The translations under genes were made by a program, and so were the position numbers. From positions 492,550-556,549 of the forward strand of contig VZQC01008071.1 in assembly GCA_009823505.1 (NCBI GenBank): a DNA stretch of 64,000 nt. Reading direction: 5' to 3'. Below the pieces are notes generated by a model, which made no database searches, was not told the DNA's origin, and was given only the letters and a program-made list of their open reading frames with translations. The stretch is from Rhizomys pruinosus. Lineage: Eukaryota > Chordata > Mammalia > Rodentia > Spalacidae. Below are positions 11,268-22,721 of the stretch, piece by piece (within the stretch, counting starts at the first letter, position 1; every line of letters starts with the position of its first letter).

Positions 11268-11904
11268 GTCAGAGCATGGATTTTTCCTTTCTTCTCTGGC
11301 ACTTTTCCTGTACTCCCCCCTTGTTATCTGCCCTTCCTTCTGGGTCTCCCAGCTGTAAACTGCAGCAGTAAGGCACTTCTACCTCCTTTTCTCCGTTATG
11401 CAAGTTTCTGGCAAGGTCAGAGGCCAATACTGAGGATACCAGCCTCTTAATATTTTTTTCTTGCTCTAACTTTCCCCTTAGATCTTTATTTCAATAACAA
11501 GTAACAATATGCAGGCTGCCTCGGCCACAGCTTGTTGCACATCCTGCCTTTGATCTGCCATTTCCAGGGCTCATAAAGTCTACTGTAGGCCCTCTGTGGT
11601 TTTCTCAATATTTCCAAATTCCCGTGTTGACCCCCACTGGTCAGTTAAGCATGCTACTCCATACCACTTAGAAGCCATGGCCAGCCAAGGATTTTTCCCA
11701 CTGACTCTATCTGCCTATTTGGCTTCACCCTAGTTCCCCACGTAAAGGTCCATCGCACCACCCATGACGCCACTGCTACACTCGAGCACACTGTGCAGAC
11801 AGTCCACCATGCCAGGTCTCCTCAGTTAGCGGCTTTCCCCATAAATGATAGCCTACCATCACTTTTCCTGAGCTCTTGCTTTTGCCTAATCCTGCTGCAC
11901 CAAT

Positions 11905-12311
11905 TGTCGCAGAGAATTCCTCTGGGGAAAGAGGAGAAAACCAAGCACAGAGCATTCTGCCTGCCTCTGCTGCTATCTGTTCCCTGGTTACCAGGCAAAG
12001 CAAGGAGCAGACTCTCCAATCTTAGTTTCAGGAAGACTAGAGAGTTTATTAGAATTGCCTACAAAGTGAATAGAGACAACATCTCTTACATCCCAACATG
12101 ACCTCCCAGAGTTCCATGCAGATTGTCGATGCTTGCAGAAACACAAGCATCGCTGGAAAGCATGCGTCTCAGAAACTCTAGCCTCTTGGGAATCATGCTG
12201 TGTGCTTCCCTTTGCTCTTAGCGCTCCCTCTAAGTAAACCAGACTCCATCTTTGTAGTTCCCAGCTTGTCCATTCCTAAGTCCATTTCAAAGAAGATATA
12301 TTTATCCCACA
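11905..12311 (-). repeat. 5' LTR of the retroviral element
   Basis: 407 bp. On the minus strand it begins TGTGGGATAAA and ends GCGACA. It keeps a polyadenylation signal (AATAAA, plus coordinates 12045-12050) but lacks the TATA-bearing block seen in the other LTR. Confidence 0.87.
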
Positions 12312-12370
12312 GCTACAAAGAAGAATTAAGTTTGTTATTGGCATGGAAATTGATTAACAAGAGATGATCT
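12312..12370 (+). mobile_element. L1 ORF2 3' end, right part
   Basis: Continues the L1 interrupted at 8372: 'cagctac' joins 'aaagaagaa', as in L1 ORF2 3' ends. Confidence 0.8.
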
Positions 12371-12524
12371 AGCTGGGCATGGTGGCACACACCTTTAATC
12401 TTAGCACTTGGGTGGCAGAGGCAGGTGGATCTCTGTGAGTTCAAGGCCCACCTGGTCTACAAAGTAAGCTCCAGGTCAGCTGGGAGTAAAGGGAGATCCT
12501 GTCTCAAAAAAGTCAAAAAGACAT
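12371..12524 (+). mobile_element. B1 SINE
   Basis: Diverged B1 whose tail runs directly into a (GA)n microsatellite. Confidence 0.9.
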
Positions 12525-12550
12525 AAGAGAGAGAGAGAGAGAGAGAGAGA
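12525..12550 (+). repeat. (GA)n microsatellite
   Basis: About 13 GA units at the 3' tail of the preceding B1. Confidence 0.97.
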
Positions 12551-12686
12551 ATCATATTCAGTCAACTAAGCCCATCTCAGATTTTCTATAGTCTCATAAA
12601 GTTGTGTGTATATACATGTTAAAGGTAAAATGTCTAGAACAAAGAAGAGTAAGGGGAAGAAGAAAGGAAGGATGCAGAGAGCAGAG

Positions 12687-12689
<3 letters not shown>

Positions 12690-12736
<47 letters not shown>
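12690..12736 (+). repeat. (GA)n microsatellite
   Basis: About 23 perfect GA units in a purine-rich context (12640-12760). Confidence 0.98.
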
Positions 12737-12739
<3 letters not shown>

Positions 12740-12926
12740 GAGGATGGGGAATAGAACAGGGAGCGAACAGTATGCATCCGGCCTGCAAGCCACAGCTTAC
12801 TGTCACCCTGTAGAAGACAAAAATAAGACTGTTCTCTAAATTCATACATCAAATTCAGACATTTTTTATGAAACTTAAGATAAAACAATTTGATCACGAG
12901 AAGCACAAATACTGTAGTATAAAAAT

Positions 12927-13250
12927 GGGCTGGGAGATGGTTCAGGAGCTAAAGCGCTTACTTACCTCAGACCGGAGTTGGGAGCCTCAGCATAAGAGCT
13001 GGTGCACGCCTGTAACCCCCGCACCAGGGGCGTGGAGACAGGCAGATCCCTGTGGCCTCTTGGCTAGCCAGCTCAGCTGAAAGTGAAAGCTCTATGGTCA
13101 GCGAGTGTCCCTGTCTCAACATAAATAAGGTGGTGAGCAATAAAGACACCGACATTGACCTCTGACCGCCACCTGCTCACATACATGGGCATACACATGT
13201 GTGCAGCAGCATATACACACACAAATAAAATTTGTAAATTAAAAAGAATC
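12927..13250 (+). mobile_element. B4/RSINE-type composite SINE
   Basis: 'ggctgggagatggttcagg' head, then a B1-derived middle ('gcacgcctgtaaccc', 'gagacaggcagatccctg'), then 'ctctgaccgccacctg' and a CA-rich end. Confidence 0.75.
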
Positions 13251-13730
13251 GAAATTTACAGAGGGAAAAAATTAAACGTTTAAGCAAGAAAAAATTTTAA
13301 TCATACAAGATCCAGAGATTTCTGATCTCTTTGCAAATAAAATAGACATTGCCTTGGGTAAATACAGATTGCTACGAGTGGATTCAGAATTTCCAAGGTG
13401 CCACCTTGTTAAATGAAATCACCAAATTATTAAGAAATTACCTGTTAAAAAGCATTTGGTCCAGAGGGTTTGACAAAATTATACCAAATCTTCAGACATG
13501 ATAGTCCCAATGTTTTACATTACTACAGAGACACATAAGGAAGAACTTTCCCCAGTACAGAAAAAATACAGCAATGTAACTGTTAAATCCAGACATAAAA
13601 ATATTAAATTTAGCAAGCAAAATCCAATACCTGGGTCCATCCCAGGAATATAGAGTTAGTTCAGTTTGCTAAATTCATTAGTATCAAATGTCATGCTAAT
13701 ATAGATGTATGGTTAATAAAAATCATGTGG
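13250..13730 (+). mobile_element. Ancient L1 ORF2 remnant, sense
   Basis: Very diverged polymerase-domain sequence ('ggtccagagggtttgac...ataccaaatcttc'), A-rich, no open frame. Confidence 0.6.
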
Positions 13731-13753
13731 TTATTTGTAAGGTTTTTTAAAAT

Positions 13754-13998
13754 ATTTTTTTAATTTTTTATTTATTTCTGTATGTGTATGAACGTACTGT
13801 CTGCATGCAAGTGTGTGCACCCGTGTCGTGCAATGCCGCGGAAGTCAGAAGAGGGTGTCGGATTCCCCTGGAACTGGAGCTCTCCCGGAATTGGAGTTTC
13901 AGACGGTTCTCAGCCACCATGTGGGTGCTGGGGATCGAACCCGGGTCCTCTGTAAGAGCAGTCAGCACTCTTAACCACTAGGCCATCTCTCCAGCCCT
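13754..13998 (-). mobile_element. Long-form B2 SINE
   Basis: Near-consensus antisense copy with internal duplication. T-rich tail at left, tRNA-like head at right. Confidence 0.93.
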
Positions 13999-14342
13999 TA
14001 TTTGTAAGTTTTAACTCCTTTCATTTTGAGATTGATGCATGATTGAATTGAAGTATTTTGCAGTATGTGGATAGGCTTAATTTGTATAGAACTTCTAAAC
14101 ATTTATGGGAATTAAGTCATTGAAAAGTGAGATTTTGCTAATGGTTAGCATTTGCCTCCTGGCCATAAGTGCATATTCTTACCCGATGTGTGTGTGTATA
14201 TGTAAATAATATATTTTGGAATAAATGTAGATTTTACATTTATTTTATTATATTTTACTTTTTGATATATATTTTCTCAAACCAGAATTCTGCCATCAGT
14301 TTTTTTAGAAAGAGCTCAACTATTTTTTAAACAATGTAAACT
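13999..14342. other. AT-rich stretch without recognised features
   Basis: No convincing gene or repeat seen. Confidence 0.6.
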
Positions 14343-14572
14343 GCGGCTAGAGAGATGGGTCAGATGGGTCGAGGGCTAACAACATTGGCTGTTCTTGCAA
14401 AAGACTCAGGTTCAAATCCTAGCACCCTTGTGGCAGCTAACAACTGTCCATAACTCCAGTTCTAGGGGATCTGACGCCCTCTTCTGTCCTGTGTGGGCAC
14501 TGCATGATATGGGTGCACTTACATACATAGGAGCATAATACTCATTCACATAAAAAAATAAAAATAAATGAC
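14343..14572 (+). mobile_element. B2 SINE (old, short form)
   Basis: 'gctagagagatgggtcag' head, 'aactccagttctaggggatc', A-rich end. No internal duplication. Confidence 0.85.
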
Positions 14573-14710
14573 CAAGTTGTAAAATAACAATTACTCTTTT
14601 TTATCAGGATTTTTCCACAAATACTGTGATAGTCATAGGTAATGTCAATGAATAAGTCTGACAAATTTTTCATTTACTATTTGGAGCTATTTCTATCATG
14701 TTTCTTTTTC

Positions 14711-14931
14711 TAAATATTTTATTTATTATTTTATTTTATGTATATGAGTGTAGCGTCTGCATGTATGTAAGGGCACCTATGCCATGCCCACAGATATCAG
14801 AAGGAGGCATTGGATCCCCTGGAGCTGGAGTTACAGACAGTTGTTAGCCATCACGTGGGTGCTGGGAACTGAACTCAAGTCCTCTGAAGAGCAGCCAGTG
14901 CTCTTAACCATGGAGCCATCTCTCTAGCCCC
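14711..14931 (-). mobile_element. B2 SINE (old, short form)
   Basis: Antisense. Forms a tail-to-tail inverted pair with the B2 at 14343, about 140 bp apart. Confidence 0.88.
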
Positions 14932-15183
14932 CACTTGTGTTTCTTGTAGTCTTCATGCTTCTGTTGTTAAAATGATTATGAATTTTGTTCTTCAGCAAAT
15001 GATGCAACATATGGTATGGATGTCCTCTCACCAGCCCCATCAGGGTCATAAGAAGTAGTGAAGTAAAGTAAATCTCTGTATGCACAAAAGAAAAAAAAAA
15101 TGAGTATTTTCATAAATTGAACAACTTTTGATAAATTCCTATTCCTGATGAAAACACTGAAGAAAATAGAAACTAGAGGGCAA

Positions 15184-15316
15184 TTTTCTTTTCTTTTCTT
15201 TTCTCTTCTCTCCTCTTGTCTCTTCTCTTCCCCTCCCCTTCCCTTCCCTCCCCTGTTCTACCCTCCCCTGCCCTCCCCTCCCCTCCCCCTTTTCCTCCCC
15301 TCTTTTCTTTTTTTCC
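15184..15316 (+). repeat. Pyrimidine-rich (CTTTT/CCCCT)n tract
   Basis: About 130 bases, almost all C and T on the plus strand. The opposite-strand R/K/E-rich frame is an artefact. Confidence 0.95.
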
Positions 15317-15447
15317 AGAAAGTGTCCCCTTGTAGCCTCAGCCAGCGTGGGACTTGCTATGGACCAGGTTGCCCTCCATGTCACAGAGATCCACCTGCCT
15401 CTCTGCCTTCTGAGTGCTGGGATTAAATGCACAACACTACTATACCT
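15317..15447 (-). mobile_element. B1 SINE
   Basis: Diverged antisense B1. The adjacent pyrimidine tract is at its tail side. Confidence 0.8.
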
Positions 15448-15485
15448 GTCTCTGAGGACAGTTCCTTAACAAAGAAATATATAAC

Positions 15486-15638
15486 TTTTGTTTTGTTTTG
15501 TTTTGTTTTGTTGAGATGGATTTAATATAGCTGGCCTCAAAGTTACTGTGTAGTCAAGGCTTACCTTTAATTCCTGATTCACCAGACTCTGCCTTCCAGT
15601 TGCTAGTATAACAGGTGTGTACCACCATACCCAGGTAC
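15486..15638 (-). mobile_element. Old B1-like SINE
   Basis: (TTTTG)n tail followed by a strongly diverged antisense B1 body ending 'taccaccatacccagg'. Confidence 0.7.
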
Positions 15639-16019
15639 ATAGCTTACTACTTTTGTCAGTGTTTTTCTTAATGGGACATCAATGAGAGGGCATTTCTAAT
15701 AAGATCAGAATCACACAATGCATGCTGTTTCTGCTGTGGGTGCTGTTCCAGAAGTATTCACCAACACAAATAACTAAATCAACTAGCAAGAGCTGGTGAA
15801 CTAGGCCCCAAAGCCTTCCTTATGCTGATGCCTGTTATGTTAGTCAGGTCAAACATCACCATTCCTGTTTGCTTATTGTCTACATTATGTAATAGAAACA
15901 GATCACAATGCCGTCAGAGCCCAAAAATATTTACAAAATATACATGGCCCTGTGTGGCAGTGATTTGTTGCTTTCTGAACTAGAGGCATTAATTAATAAA
16001 TAAAATTACCTCTAATTAA
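15639..16019. other. Unassigned stretch
   Basis: No recognised repeat or gene signal. Confidence 0.6.
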
Positions 16020-16317
16020 GACAGTCTAACCGAAAAAATTCTTTTAAAATTCAAAGAATATGAGGTTAACATACAGGATTCAAAAGCCTTCATATATAAA
16101 CAATAACCAGTTAGAGGACAAAATGTCATAGAAAACCATTTACAATATAATAAAGATAACAAAATACTTAGAAATAAACCTAACAACTGTGTAGAATCTA
16201 CATGTAGAGAACTTTAAAACACTCTGACATATATAAAAGCAGCCCTGGACAAGTGGAAATGCACTCCCTCTTGGATACGACCATCCAGCATTAGAGTCTG
16301 TTCTCCCTGTTCATTTA
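16020..16317 (+). mobile_element. Ancient L1 ORF2 remnant, left part
   Basis: Sense L1-like A-rich sequence (for example 'cctaacaactgtgtag', 'ctggacaagtggaaatgc'). It appears to continue at 16584-16621 after a younger L1 insertion. Confidence 0.6.
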
Positions 16318-16569
16318 TTTTTTTTTAATTGTTTTATTTTTAATTTTCATTTTTTATTGATGCTTTGTATATTTCATACGTCATTTTCCAATTCAGTTCA
16401 GGCATATTTCCCTTTCCCTTCCCCCCACCCCACCCCACCTCATCCCAGATCATGCATTCTGCCATAACTGTCCTGCATCTTTCTCTCAGTTTTTTTTTTC
16501 ATTTTTTAACATTAAGTAATAATTTATGAGTACGAGCATCCTTCATGTAAAACCAATTTGCAAGCAGTG
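16318..16569 (-). mobile_element. 5'-truncated L1 3' UTR insertion
   Basis: Starts with a T-rich tail, then a C-rich tract matching the reverse complement of 38700-38830. Flanked by TCCCTGTTCATTTA (16304-16317) and TCCCTGTTAATTTA (16570-16583), a TSD with one mismatch. Confidence 0.85.
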
Positions 16570-16621
16570 TCCCTGTTAATTTATAAGCTTAACTTGATCT
16601 CAATAAAAATATCAGCAGCTT

Positions 16622-16789
16622 AGCTGGGCGTGGTGGCACACACCTTTAATCCTAGCACTTGGGAGGCAGAGGCAGGCGGATCTTTGTGAGTTCAAGGCCA
16701 GCCTGGTCTACAATGTGAGTTCCAGGACAGCTGGAGCTACAGGGAGACCCTGTCTCGAAAAGACCAAAAAAAATGAAAAAAAAAAAATC
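16622..16789 (+). mobile_element. B1 SINE
   Basis: Near-consensus, ending 'tctcgaaaagacc' plus an A-rich tail. Confidence 0.95.
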
Positions 16790-16957
16790 AGCAGCTTTTT
16801 CCAGAATTAACCTGGTTGATATTAAACTTCTTTCAGAAAAACAAAGACATAAAAATATTCAAAAAAGGAAAAAGCATGAGGCTCCTCTAGTCCTCGGAGA
16901 GGTGGAGACACACTGAGGTCACATTTATAATCTCATTCTCTTTTTTTTTGTTGTTGT

Positions 16958-17193
16958 TAATTTTATTTATTTCTGTATGTGTACGAATGTATTGTCTGCA
17001 TGCAAGTCTGTGCACCCGTGTCGTGCAATGCCGCGGAGGTCAGAAGTGGACGTCGGATTCCCCTGGAGCTGGAGTTCTCCTGGAGTTGGAGTTTCAGACG
17101 GTTCTCAGCCGCCATGTGGGTGCTGGGGATCGAACCCGGGTCCTCTGCAAGAGCGGTCGGCGCTCTTAACCGCTAGGCCATCTCTCCAGCCCC
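16958..17193 (-). mobile_element. Long-form B2 SINE
   Basis: Antisense, internal duplication present, high CpG retention (several CG sites). Probably young. Confidence 0.94.
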
Positions 17194-17690
17194 TATAATC
17201 TCATTCTCTAACGTGACTGTTAGATTAAAATCTGCTTCCTCATTAGCCTATAAACCCCATGAAGTCAGGAACACCAGGACCATGTTGGACATGGTCACTT
17301 CCCCAAGCCTTTCCAGAGTTTCTGGTGCACAGTGGGCATGGCAGCAACAGCTGGGCAGTATGTAAGCACCAGGCCATCTGTTCTATCCACATTCGAGGGT
17401 ACAGTCAGAAGGAGGGTAGCATAGAAGCTGGAGGTCCTGGGGCATCGCTGTGACCTTAGCACTCAGGAAGCAGAGGCACAACTTCACCACCAACTGCTCA
17501 AAGGAAAAGGGAGGGGTGGGGGCAGATGGGAGTGCAGAAGGGGAAGGAGAAGCAGAGAGGGAAAAAGGAAGGAAATAAGCAAAAGATATGAGCAAACGTC
17601 TTTCAGTTAGTGGAGACTATTGGAAGAAAATACAGAGAACATATAAACAGAGAAACCGTCCCAGGAAGAGAGCATCTGAGTTAAACTTGA
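17194..17690. other. Mostly unassigned; weak B1-like patch
   Basis: 17430-17490 has faint B1 similarity ('cttagcactcaggaagcaga'). The rest is purine-rich (17495-17580) or unassigned. Confidence 0.45.
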
Positions 17691-17900
17691 ATGACAAGGA
17701 GGCCTCTGCGTGAAGATGGACAAGGGAAAAGCATTCAAGGAGAGGAAACCGAGCGTGACACAAGGATAGAAATCAAGTTCAAGTAAGGCTGGCCGCGCTG
17801 TAAGCAGGGCAGTGTACGGAGGACAACTTATTTAGGACTTCAGGGCCATGCAGCTAGGCCTTCGTTCTAACTGCTGAAGCCATCGCAAACGGTAAGTGTA
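17690..17900. repeat. Possible ancient mammalian repeat
   Basis: 'aaaagcattcaaggagagg' and 'ggccatgcagctaggcctt' recall a mammal-wide repeat I cannot name. It is too diverged to classify by eye. Confidence 0.3.
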
Positions 17901-17919
17901 TGGTAGGCAGGGTGGCCTC

Positions 17920-18166
17920 CCAGTTGCCCTAAAGTATCTGCATCCTAATCCCTAGAACTTGTGAATATGTAAAATTACATGGCAGAGGGGAATTAAAGTA
18001 GCAGACAGAGTCAAGGTTGCAAGTCATATGACTCTAGAATAGGGTTAGTTTTCAAGCAGGCCTAACATAATCTTTAAATGTAGATTAGAGAGAAGAGTCA
18101 GTGTCAGAGGAATTCAGGTGCGAGAAGACCTCAGTTCATTGCTGCTTTTCAAAATGGAGGAAGCTG
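17920..18166 (+). mobile_element. MLT1-like MaLR LTR remnant
   Basis: 'cctaatccctagaacttgtg' and 'aatatgtaaaattacatggc' followed by 'agagtcagtgtcagagg' fit the 5' half of the mammal-wide MLT1 LTRs. Confidence 0.6.
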
Positions 18167-18372
18167 GGGCTGGAGAGATGGCTCAGTGTTTAAGAGCACT
18201 GGCTGCTCTTGCAGGGGACCTGGGTTCAATTCCCAGCTAATAAGTGTCTGTAACTCCAGTTCCAGAGGCATCTGATACTCTCTTCTGACCTCCTCGGGCA
18301 TTGCATACATGGGTGCACTTAGAAACATGCAGGCAATACACTCATACATATAAAATAAAAATAAATATAATT
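18167..18372 (+). mobile_element. B2 SINE (short form)
   Basis: Head 'ggggctggagagatggctca', body without duplication, A-rich tail. Confidence 0.93.
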
Positions 18373-18412
18373 TTAAATGGAAGAAGCAGTCCATGAATTA
18401 AAGAATTCAAGT

Positions 18413-18803
18413 ATTCTAGTTTCATTTTTATTGCTGTGATAACATATCTTGAGAAAAGTAACTTAAGGAAGAAAAGGATTTTTTGGTTACAGTTCCAGAT
18501 CAAAGTCTGTGATCTTGGGGAAGTCAAGGCAGGAACTTGAAGCAGCTAATTACATTCATAGTCAAGAACAAAGACAGATAGATGCACGCATGCTTGCCGC
18601 TCAGCCCACTTTCTCTATTCAAACCCAGAGAACAGTGCCACCCATGTCGAGATTGGATCTCCCCAAATCAATTAACATAATCAAGACAACCCCCCACAGA
18701 CATCCACACAGGCCAACTTGATCATGACAGTCCTCACTGAAACTCTCTTCTTCCTAGGTAATTCCAGCTTGTGTCTAATTGACACTCAAAACTGACTACA
18801 ACA
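18413..18803 (-). mobile_element. MT-type MaLR LTR
   Basis: Opposite orientation to the copy at 4763. It has 'attgctgtgataaca', 'gtcaaggcaggaacttgaag' and 'aattgacactcaaaactgac', the MT-family order. Ends ACAACA at 18803; no clear TSD seen. Confidence 0.85.
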
Positions 18804-18954
18804 GGCTGTCTGTAGGAGCCCCCACATTGTGTGAAGATAATCATCATGTAAGAGAAGGAGGAGTGTTTGGATTAAAGCAGTTACATCTAAATAAGTTTTT
18901 TAGTTGGCCATTATGTGAATTGACTTAACACTTTTGGAAGACATTTATGCTTTT

Positions 18955-19101
18955 CCCTTTTTTGAGACAGGGTCTCAGCATATACTCTGGGTTACCCTGG
19001 AACTCACCGTGTACACCAGGCTGGCCTCTGACTTACAGAGAGCCACCTGCCTCTGCCTTTCAAGTCCTAGGATTAAAGATGTGTGCCACCACACCTGGCT
19101 T
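18955..19101 (-). mobile_element. B1 SINE
   Basis: Diverged antisense B1 without the long T-tract. Confidence 0.9.
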
Positions 19102-20310
19102 GACCTTTATACCTTTAATATTAATTTAATTAATAACTAATTAGTTAATCATTTTTTCTGACCCTGGCTGAGACTTTACTCTTTCTCTGTCGGTAATATC
19201 ATTTCTGAGAAGATTGGATTTTCATAGTTAGGACTTGACAACTAAAAAATAAATATGCAACTGAAACCACAGTTTGAAGGGAGAGCTTACAGAGTAGAAA
19301 GGGCGGCATGTAAACAATGCAAGAACTGACTACAAACGGCTGCCTTTAGATTCCGCACTACCGTGGCCTAGTTAAATCCCAAGTAAACCAACTTTCCACT
19401 TGCCTTGGTTTTCTCGATTCAGTTAGATTATCCCTTCAGGACCTAAAATTCTTTATTGTACAGCAAATAAACCTTTGTATTTGGGGCAAATTTATTTATT
19501 TATGAATGTTATATACATTCATAAATTCATTATAATACCAATTAATTTATTTCTACTTATCATACTTGAAATATAAGAAACTCCAAACAAAATTCTATCT
19601 TATTAAAAGTTTAAATTTTGACTTGATTGATTTTATTGACTCATATCTAAGAAAGTTTCCTTTAAATCGGAACAAACAGAAAATACCCATTTGTTCAGAA
19701 TCCACTGTATGCCTGGAAAGAGTCTAACTGAGGGAGATTTTCAGTGTTTACAAAACAAAGAAATTGTCAACAGAATTCCTGCCAGTGGACTTAGCAGAGA
19801 GAGCTACAGCCTATGCTTCATGAAGATTGGCTCAACACGAACTGTCCCTGCCAACAGAAAATCTGACAATTATTCTGTTGTCTAATTTGGCTCAGCCTAA
19901 GTTGACCTTGTTTATTCATCTCAGTCTTTTAATTCTTGCTAACTTGGCATGGAAGGAGAACATATGGCCTATGTCTACAAAGTCCATTTCTGCATCTTAA
20001 ACCAAAATAAATGTAGATGATACTGAGCATTTCCAGCCACCGAGCTTTTAAGGTAGCTTCAGTGCATATTAGACAGACCTGGTTAGGTTCATATTATGCC
20101 CACTAAGTGTTTTATGTCTGCTGCCTATAAGACTAGAGATTCTCTAGAGATATTTTTCTAAGCTTGGTATATGACTAAAGCTAGCCAGTTTTAAACATGT
20201 TTCTAAAAATATAGACAATCATAAGCCCTTTTAAAACATAAAAATGAAAATATATCAGCAATTTAGCAACCAAAAAATTATTTACAGGTTTTCACTAACC
20301 CTAAGGCAGT
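19102..20310. other. AT-rich non-repetitive stretch
   Basis: No recognised repeat. The 64-codon open frame at 19691-19885 has no domain I know and no clear promoter or splice context, so I do not call it a gene. Confidence 0.5.
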
Positions 20311-20319
20311 ATTTAAGAA

Positions 20320-20720
20320 AGGTGTTCCAGAGCGGCCGTGACAGCGTGCCCAAGACCTACGCAAGGCCAAGCCATAGGAGACCATAGCACGGATGGGGAG
20401 CTGAGCAGGAAGCCCCAGCCCAGCCCGAGATGAGGAACCACTGCAATCGACAGCTGCCGGCAGAGGGAGAGGCGGTTTTCTCTAAGGGGATGATGCCTAG
20501 TATGTTGACTAGGCTCCAAGGGATGGACTCATTCCCAAGAGCACTTGGAAAACATACTAAACTTGATAAGCCTTAGAAAATTAATGATAGAGGACATGAA
20601 GTTGAGGGGGAAGTAAGATCCAGGTGGAAAGCCTGACTGTGATCAAAATGCATTCTGTGAAATTCAATAAAAATATTTGAAAGAAAGAAAGAAAAGGAAA
20701 GGAAAAGAAACAAAAAGAAA
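20320..20720 (+). mobile_element. L1 3' UTR and A-rich tail
   Basis: GC-rich part (20330-20500), then sequence ending in AATAAA (20668) and a (GAAA)n tail. This pattern resembles rodent L1 3' ends. Left boundary uncertain. Confidence 0.5.
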
Positions 20721-20737
20721 GCTGTACAGAATGTTGT

Positions 20738-21000
20738 GAAAGCCCAGTGTTGTGATGGGTGCTCCTAATTCCAGCATTTTGGAGAGAGACATAGGGTAAC
20801 TGTAAGATTAAGGACAGCCAGTCCACATATCAAGACCTGTCTCAGAACGTTCAGGAAGAAGGTTGAAGAGATGGCTCAGGGAAGTAGAGACACCTGCCAC
20901 CAAGCTTGACAACCTGACGTCAGCCCCCAGGACCCACATCGTGGAAGGAGAACCAGCTGTGCACAGTTGTCCTCTGACCCCCAGGTGTACATCATGGTAT
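20738..21000 (+). mobile_element. B1-like fragment followed by B3-like SINE
   Basis: 20743-20850 is a worn B1-like piece. 20866-21000 has 'aagagatggctcagg', 'aagcttgacaacctgac' and 'gttgtcctctgaccccc', as in the SINE at 6954. It ends in a (GT)n tail. Confidence 0.6.
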
Positions 21001-21038
<38 letters not shown>

Positions 21039-21200
21039 TATATATGAGTGCCTGCATGTGTGTCTGCATCTGTGTCTGTGTCTGTGTCTCTCTGTGTGTG
21101 CCTGTGTATATGCCTGTGTCTGTGTGTGCCTGTGTGTGTCTGTGTGTATGCCTGTGTGTGTGTGCCTGTGTGTGTCTGTGTGTCTATGTGTCTTTGTATA
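21001..21200 (+). repeat. (GT)n and TG-rich degenerate microsatellite
   Basis: 18 GT units (21003-21038), then about 150 bases of CTGTGT-type units. The C/V-rich frames over it are artefacts. Confidence 0.97.
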
Positions 21201-21344
21201 GTAAATTCACAGGAAAATCTTCTAAACAGAGCCGGGGCCAGCCTGTCACTAGCATGTAGTGCTTTTCTTACAGGCCTTGTCTATTAGCTCTTGGTTTAAT
21301 GTAGAACAAGCCTTCTATGATGATAAAGTTCCTGGTCAGCCCTT

Positions 21345-22708
21345 TTTTTTAAGTTAATTTTTATCGAGCGCATTTCATACAACATTTCTTAATCAAATTT
21401 AGACTCATTCCCCATCCATGCCCACCCCTCATGCTCCCCCACCCCCTGCCAGAGCTCATGGATTCTGTCAAACATGTTAAGTCCTGTCTTGCATCTTTTT
21501 CTCAGTCTTTTATAACCTTTTCGATGCACAAGTTTACTGTTTTGGTCAGCTCTTTGTATAGGTTTTTCTCTCTTTTTGTTCCCTTTAATTTTATATTATT
21601 CCAAAATATGCATATATACACTCCACACATAAATCAAAATTACAAAGTCTGAAAATAAACTGTAGGTTAATTCCAAAACACATTTAGGAATTCACACTTT
21701 AACAGTAAAGTTGCATGCAGGTAAAAAGAAGTATAACTAGCCGGGCGTGGTGGTGCATACCTTTAATCCTAGCACTTGGGAGGCAGAGGCAGGCGGATTT
21801 TTGTGAGTTCAAGGCCAGCCTGGTCTACAGAGCGAGTTCCAGGACAGCTGGGGCTACAGGGAGACCCTGTCTCAAAAAGACCAAAAAAAAAAAAAAACTA
21901 CATTCTTTTTTTTTTTTTTAGAAAATGAATACATATCTTCCACCCATATATGGTAATTACAATGTGTGAATACAAGTGGTAGGTCAATTCTAGAGCCCAT
22001 TAAGAGATTCACATTATAATAGCACAGTTGCTTTCAGATACAATGAAATATAATAATAAAGTTGCTCAGTTTGCCTGCCAACTGGGGATTTGGTGTTAGC
22101 ACCCACAAATGAGGGAAGCCATTTGCCTTTTTTTTTCTGGGACTGTGTTCCTTCACTTAGCATAATGGCTTTGAGTTCCATCCACTTACCTGTAAAGTTC
22201 ATGATGTCATCTTTCTTTACCAATGCATAGAACTCCATTGTATAGATGTACCATATTTTTGTTATCCAGTCATCAGTTGAGGGACATTTGGGTTGGTTCC
22301 AGCTCTTTGCTATTGTGAAGAGAGCTGCAATAAACATAGCTGTGCATGTATCTTTGCAGTAGAATGAGTCTTGTGGGTATACCCAGGAATGGTATGGCTG
22401 GGTCAGGTGATAGGCTCATTTTGAGTCTTTTAAGGGTTCTCCACACTGCTTTCCACAGTGGTTGTATGAGTTTACATTTCCACCAGCACTGGATGAGTGT
22501 TCCTCTTTCCCCACAACCTCTCCAGCATTTGGTGTCTTTTGTTTTCTTGATCTTGGCCAGTCTTATTGGAGTGAGATGATACCTTAGTGTGATTTTGATT
22601 TGCATTTCCTTAATTATTAATGATGTTGAACACTTTTTAAGATGTTTCTGAGCCATCTTTACTTCCTTACTGGTGAAGTTCTTTATTCCATCTTTTGAGT
22701 AGGTCATT
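21345..22708 (-). mobile_element. L1 3' end with recognisable ORF2p C-terminus
   Basis: Antisense L1. Two minus frames (22273-22707 and 22014-22337) encode the ORF2p C-terminal region: the Cys motif reads CWRGCGERGTLIQCWWKC and the next frame begins MFIAALFTIAKSWNQPKCPS, both very close to family sequences. The two are out of frame, so the ORF is broken near 22273-22337. The 3' UTR contains a B1 (21739) and an imperfect direct repeat (21640-21720 versus 21965-22045). 5' truncated at 22708. Confidence 0.9.
21739..21895 (+). mobile_element. B1 SINE
   Basis: Near-consensus ('agccgggcgtggtggtgca' head, A-tail). Inserted in the L1 3' UTR. Confidence 0.95.
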
Positions 22709-22721
22709 TGTTTTCTTCTTT

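Larger units (their letters stand above)
8368..12316 (-). mobile_element. Two-LTR endogenous retrovirus, degenerate
   Basis: An element of about 3.94 kb bounded by GCTAC at 8368-8372 and 12312-12316, inserted into the 3' end of a sense L1 whose sequence is continuous once it is removed. LTRs lie at 8373-8899 and 11905-12311. Read on the minus strand, the right LTR ends CA and is followed by a possible primer-binding site (11886-11903) starting TGGTGC. A purine-rich tract on the minus strand abuts the left LTR. The internal 3 kb has no intact gag, pol or env. The short length and lack of RT motifs suggest a defective or non-autonomous copy. A 6-bp TSD (AGCTAC) is also compatible, so ERVK and ERVL classes both stay open. 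Confidence 0.85.

Noticed and set aside
18167..18240. tRNA-like heads of B2 elements as tRNA genes
   Set aside because: They are SINE promoters followed by a B2 body and tail.
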